Below, in pieces: positions 63,721 through 64,000 of a DNA stretch of 64,000 nucleotides. Both the position numbers and the translations under genes were made by a program. The notes beneath the pieces are model-generated. The model was given only the letters and a program-made list of their open reading frames with translations. It was not told where the DNA came from and ran no database searches. Within the stretch, counting starts at the first letter, position 1; every line of letters starts with the position of its first letter. The stretch lies in the NCBI GenBank assembly GCA_016748015.1, contig JAAOMT010000109.1, positions 308,119 through 372,118 on the forward strand, written 5' to 3'. Source of the stretch: Geosiphon pyriformis. Taxonomy: Eukaryota > Glomeromycota > Glomeromycetes > Archaeosporales > Geosiphonaceae.

Positions 63721-64000
63721 AACAAAATCAACAACAACAGAATAATTAACACTATTTTTAATCTTAACAATCTCATTACCAATTTTTACTATGAACTTAT
63801 TATTCATCAAGATCTCAATATCAAAACAGTTATTACTAATTTGTTTTACAATTCATTCAACAGCAGTATTAACAACTATTTGCTCAGTAATATCAAATAT
63901 TTGTTCGAAAATTGATTTAACAAGATCAATTGTCATCACAAAATTAGTTTTTTAACAATAATAAATTTAATTCCAACAACTAATTAATTTTTCAACAACC
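63721..64000 (+). other. AT-rich sequence downstream of gag fragment
   Basis: Probably continues the gag tail into the next part of the element (Asn/Thr/Ile-rich readings), but no motif can be named before the window ends. Confidence 0.3.

Noticed and set aside
1-64000. tRNA, rRNA, CRISPR array or telomere repeats
   Set aside because: No T-arm/acceptor arrangement, no conserved rRNA blocks, no regularly spaced repeats and no telomeric units were found by eye.

Overview
The window looks like AT-rich eukaryotic nuclear DNA, most likely from an arbuscular-mycorrhizal fungus (Glomeromycotina, perhaps Gigasporaceae). The reasons are short GT..AG introns, MATH-BTB and KCTD-type genes, and degenerate LINE and Ty3/gypsy polyproteins whose texture matches families I remember from that lineage. 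This is inference from recall, since no database could be searched.

Layout. 1-9.7 kb is AT-rich non-coding DNA with many microsatellites. 10.3-16.2 kb is a small gene island. It holds two convergent paralogous three-exon MATH-BTB genes (10274-11532 plus, 11717-13069 minus), an unexplained more GC-rich ORF (13724-14104) and a two-exon T1/KCTD-type BTB gene (15316-16180). About 16.2-23 kb is an extremely AT-rich block holding at least three decayed LINE 3' ends in plus orientation. About 23-31.6 kb shows no gene I can defend. At 31628-32717 (minus) is a four-exon gene for a secreted, basic, Cys-containing repeat protein built by exon duplication; it is the best candidate here for something undescribed. 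34.2-38.9 kb is a second AT-rich LINE graveyard in minus orientation.

38.9-63.7 kb is a nested transposon complex. A fairly well preserved LINE copy (L1, minus, 45.65 to 38.87 kb) lies next to an old LINE copy (L3). L3 is split by a complete 7.6-kb Ty3/gypsy element (48008-55638) with 872-bp LTRs and a 5-bp target duplication. Next comes another LINE copy (L2, plus, 55.74-62.77 kb), then a gag fragment of a second gypsy family. The gypsy element carries gag, protease, a Cys cluster, dUTPase, RT and RNase H, but no integrase: its last reading frame ends inside the polypurine tract. All elements are broken by stops and frameshifts. Changes are strongly transition-biased (C/T, G/A), as expected from cytosine-methylation decay or a RIP-like process.

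The host genes imply Cul3-type ubiquitin adaptor functions (MATH-BTB, KCTD) and a secreted, possibly Kex2-processed, repeat protein. They form no operon and no obvious shared pathway. No rRNA, tRNA, CRISPR array or prokaryotic signal was seen.
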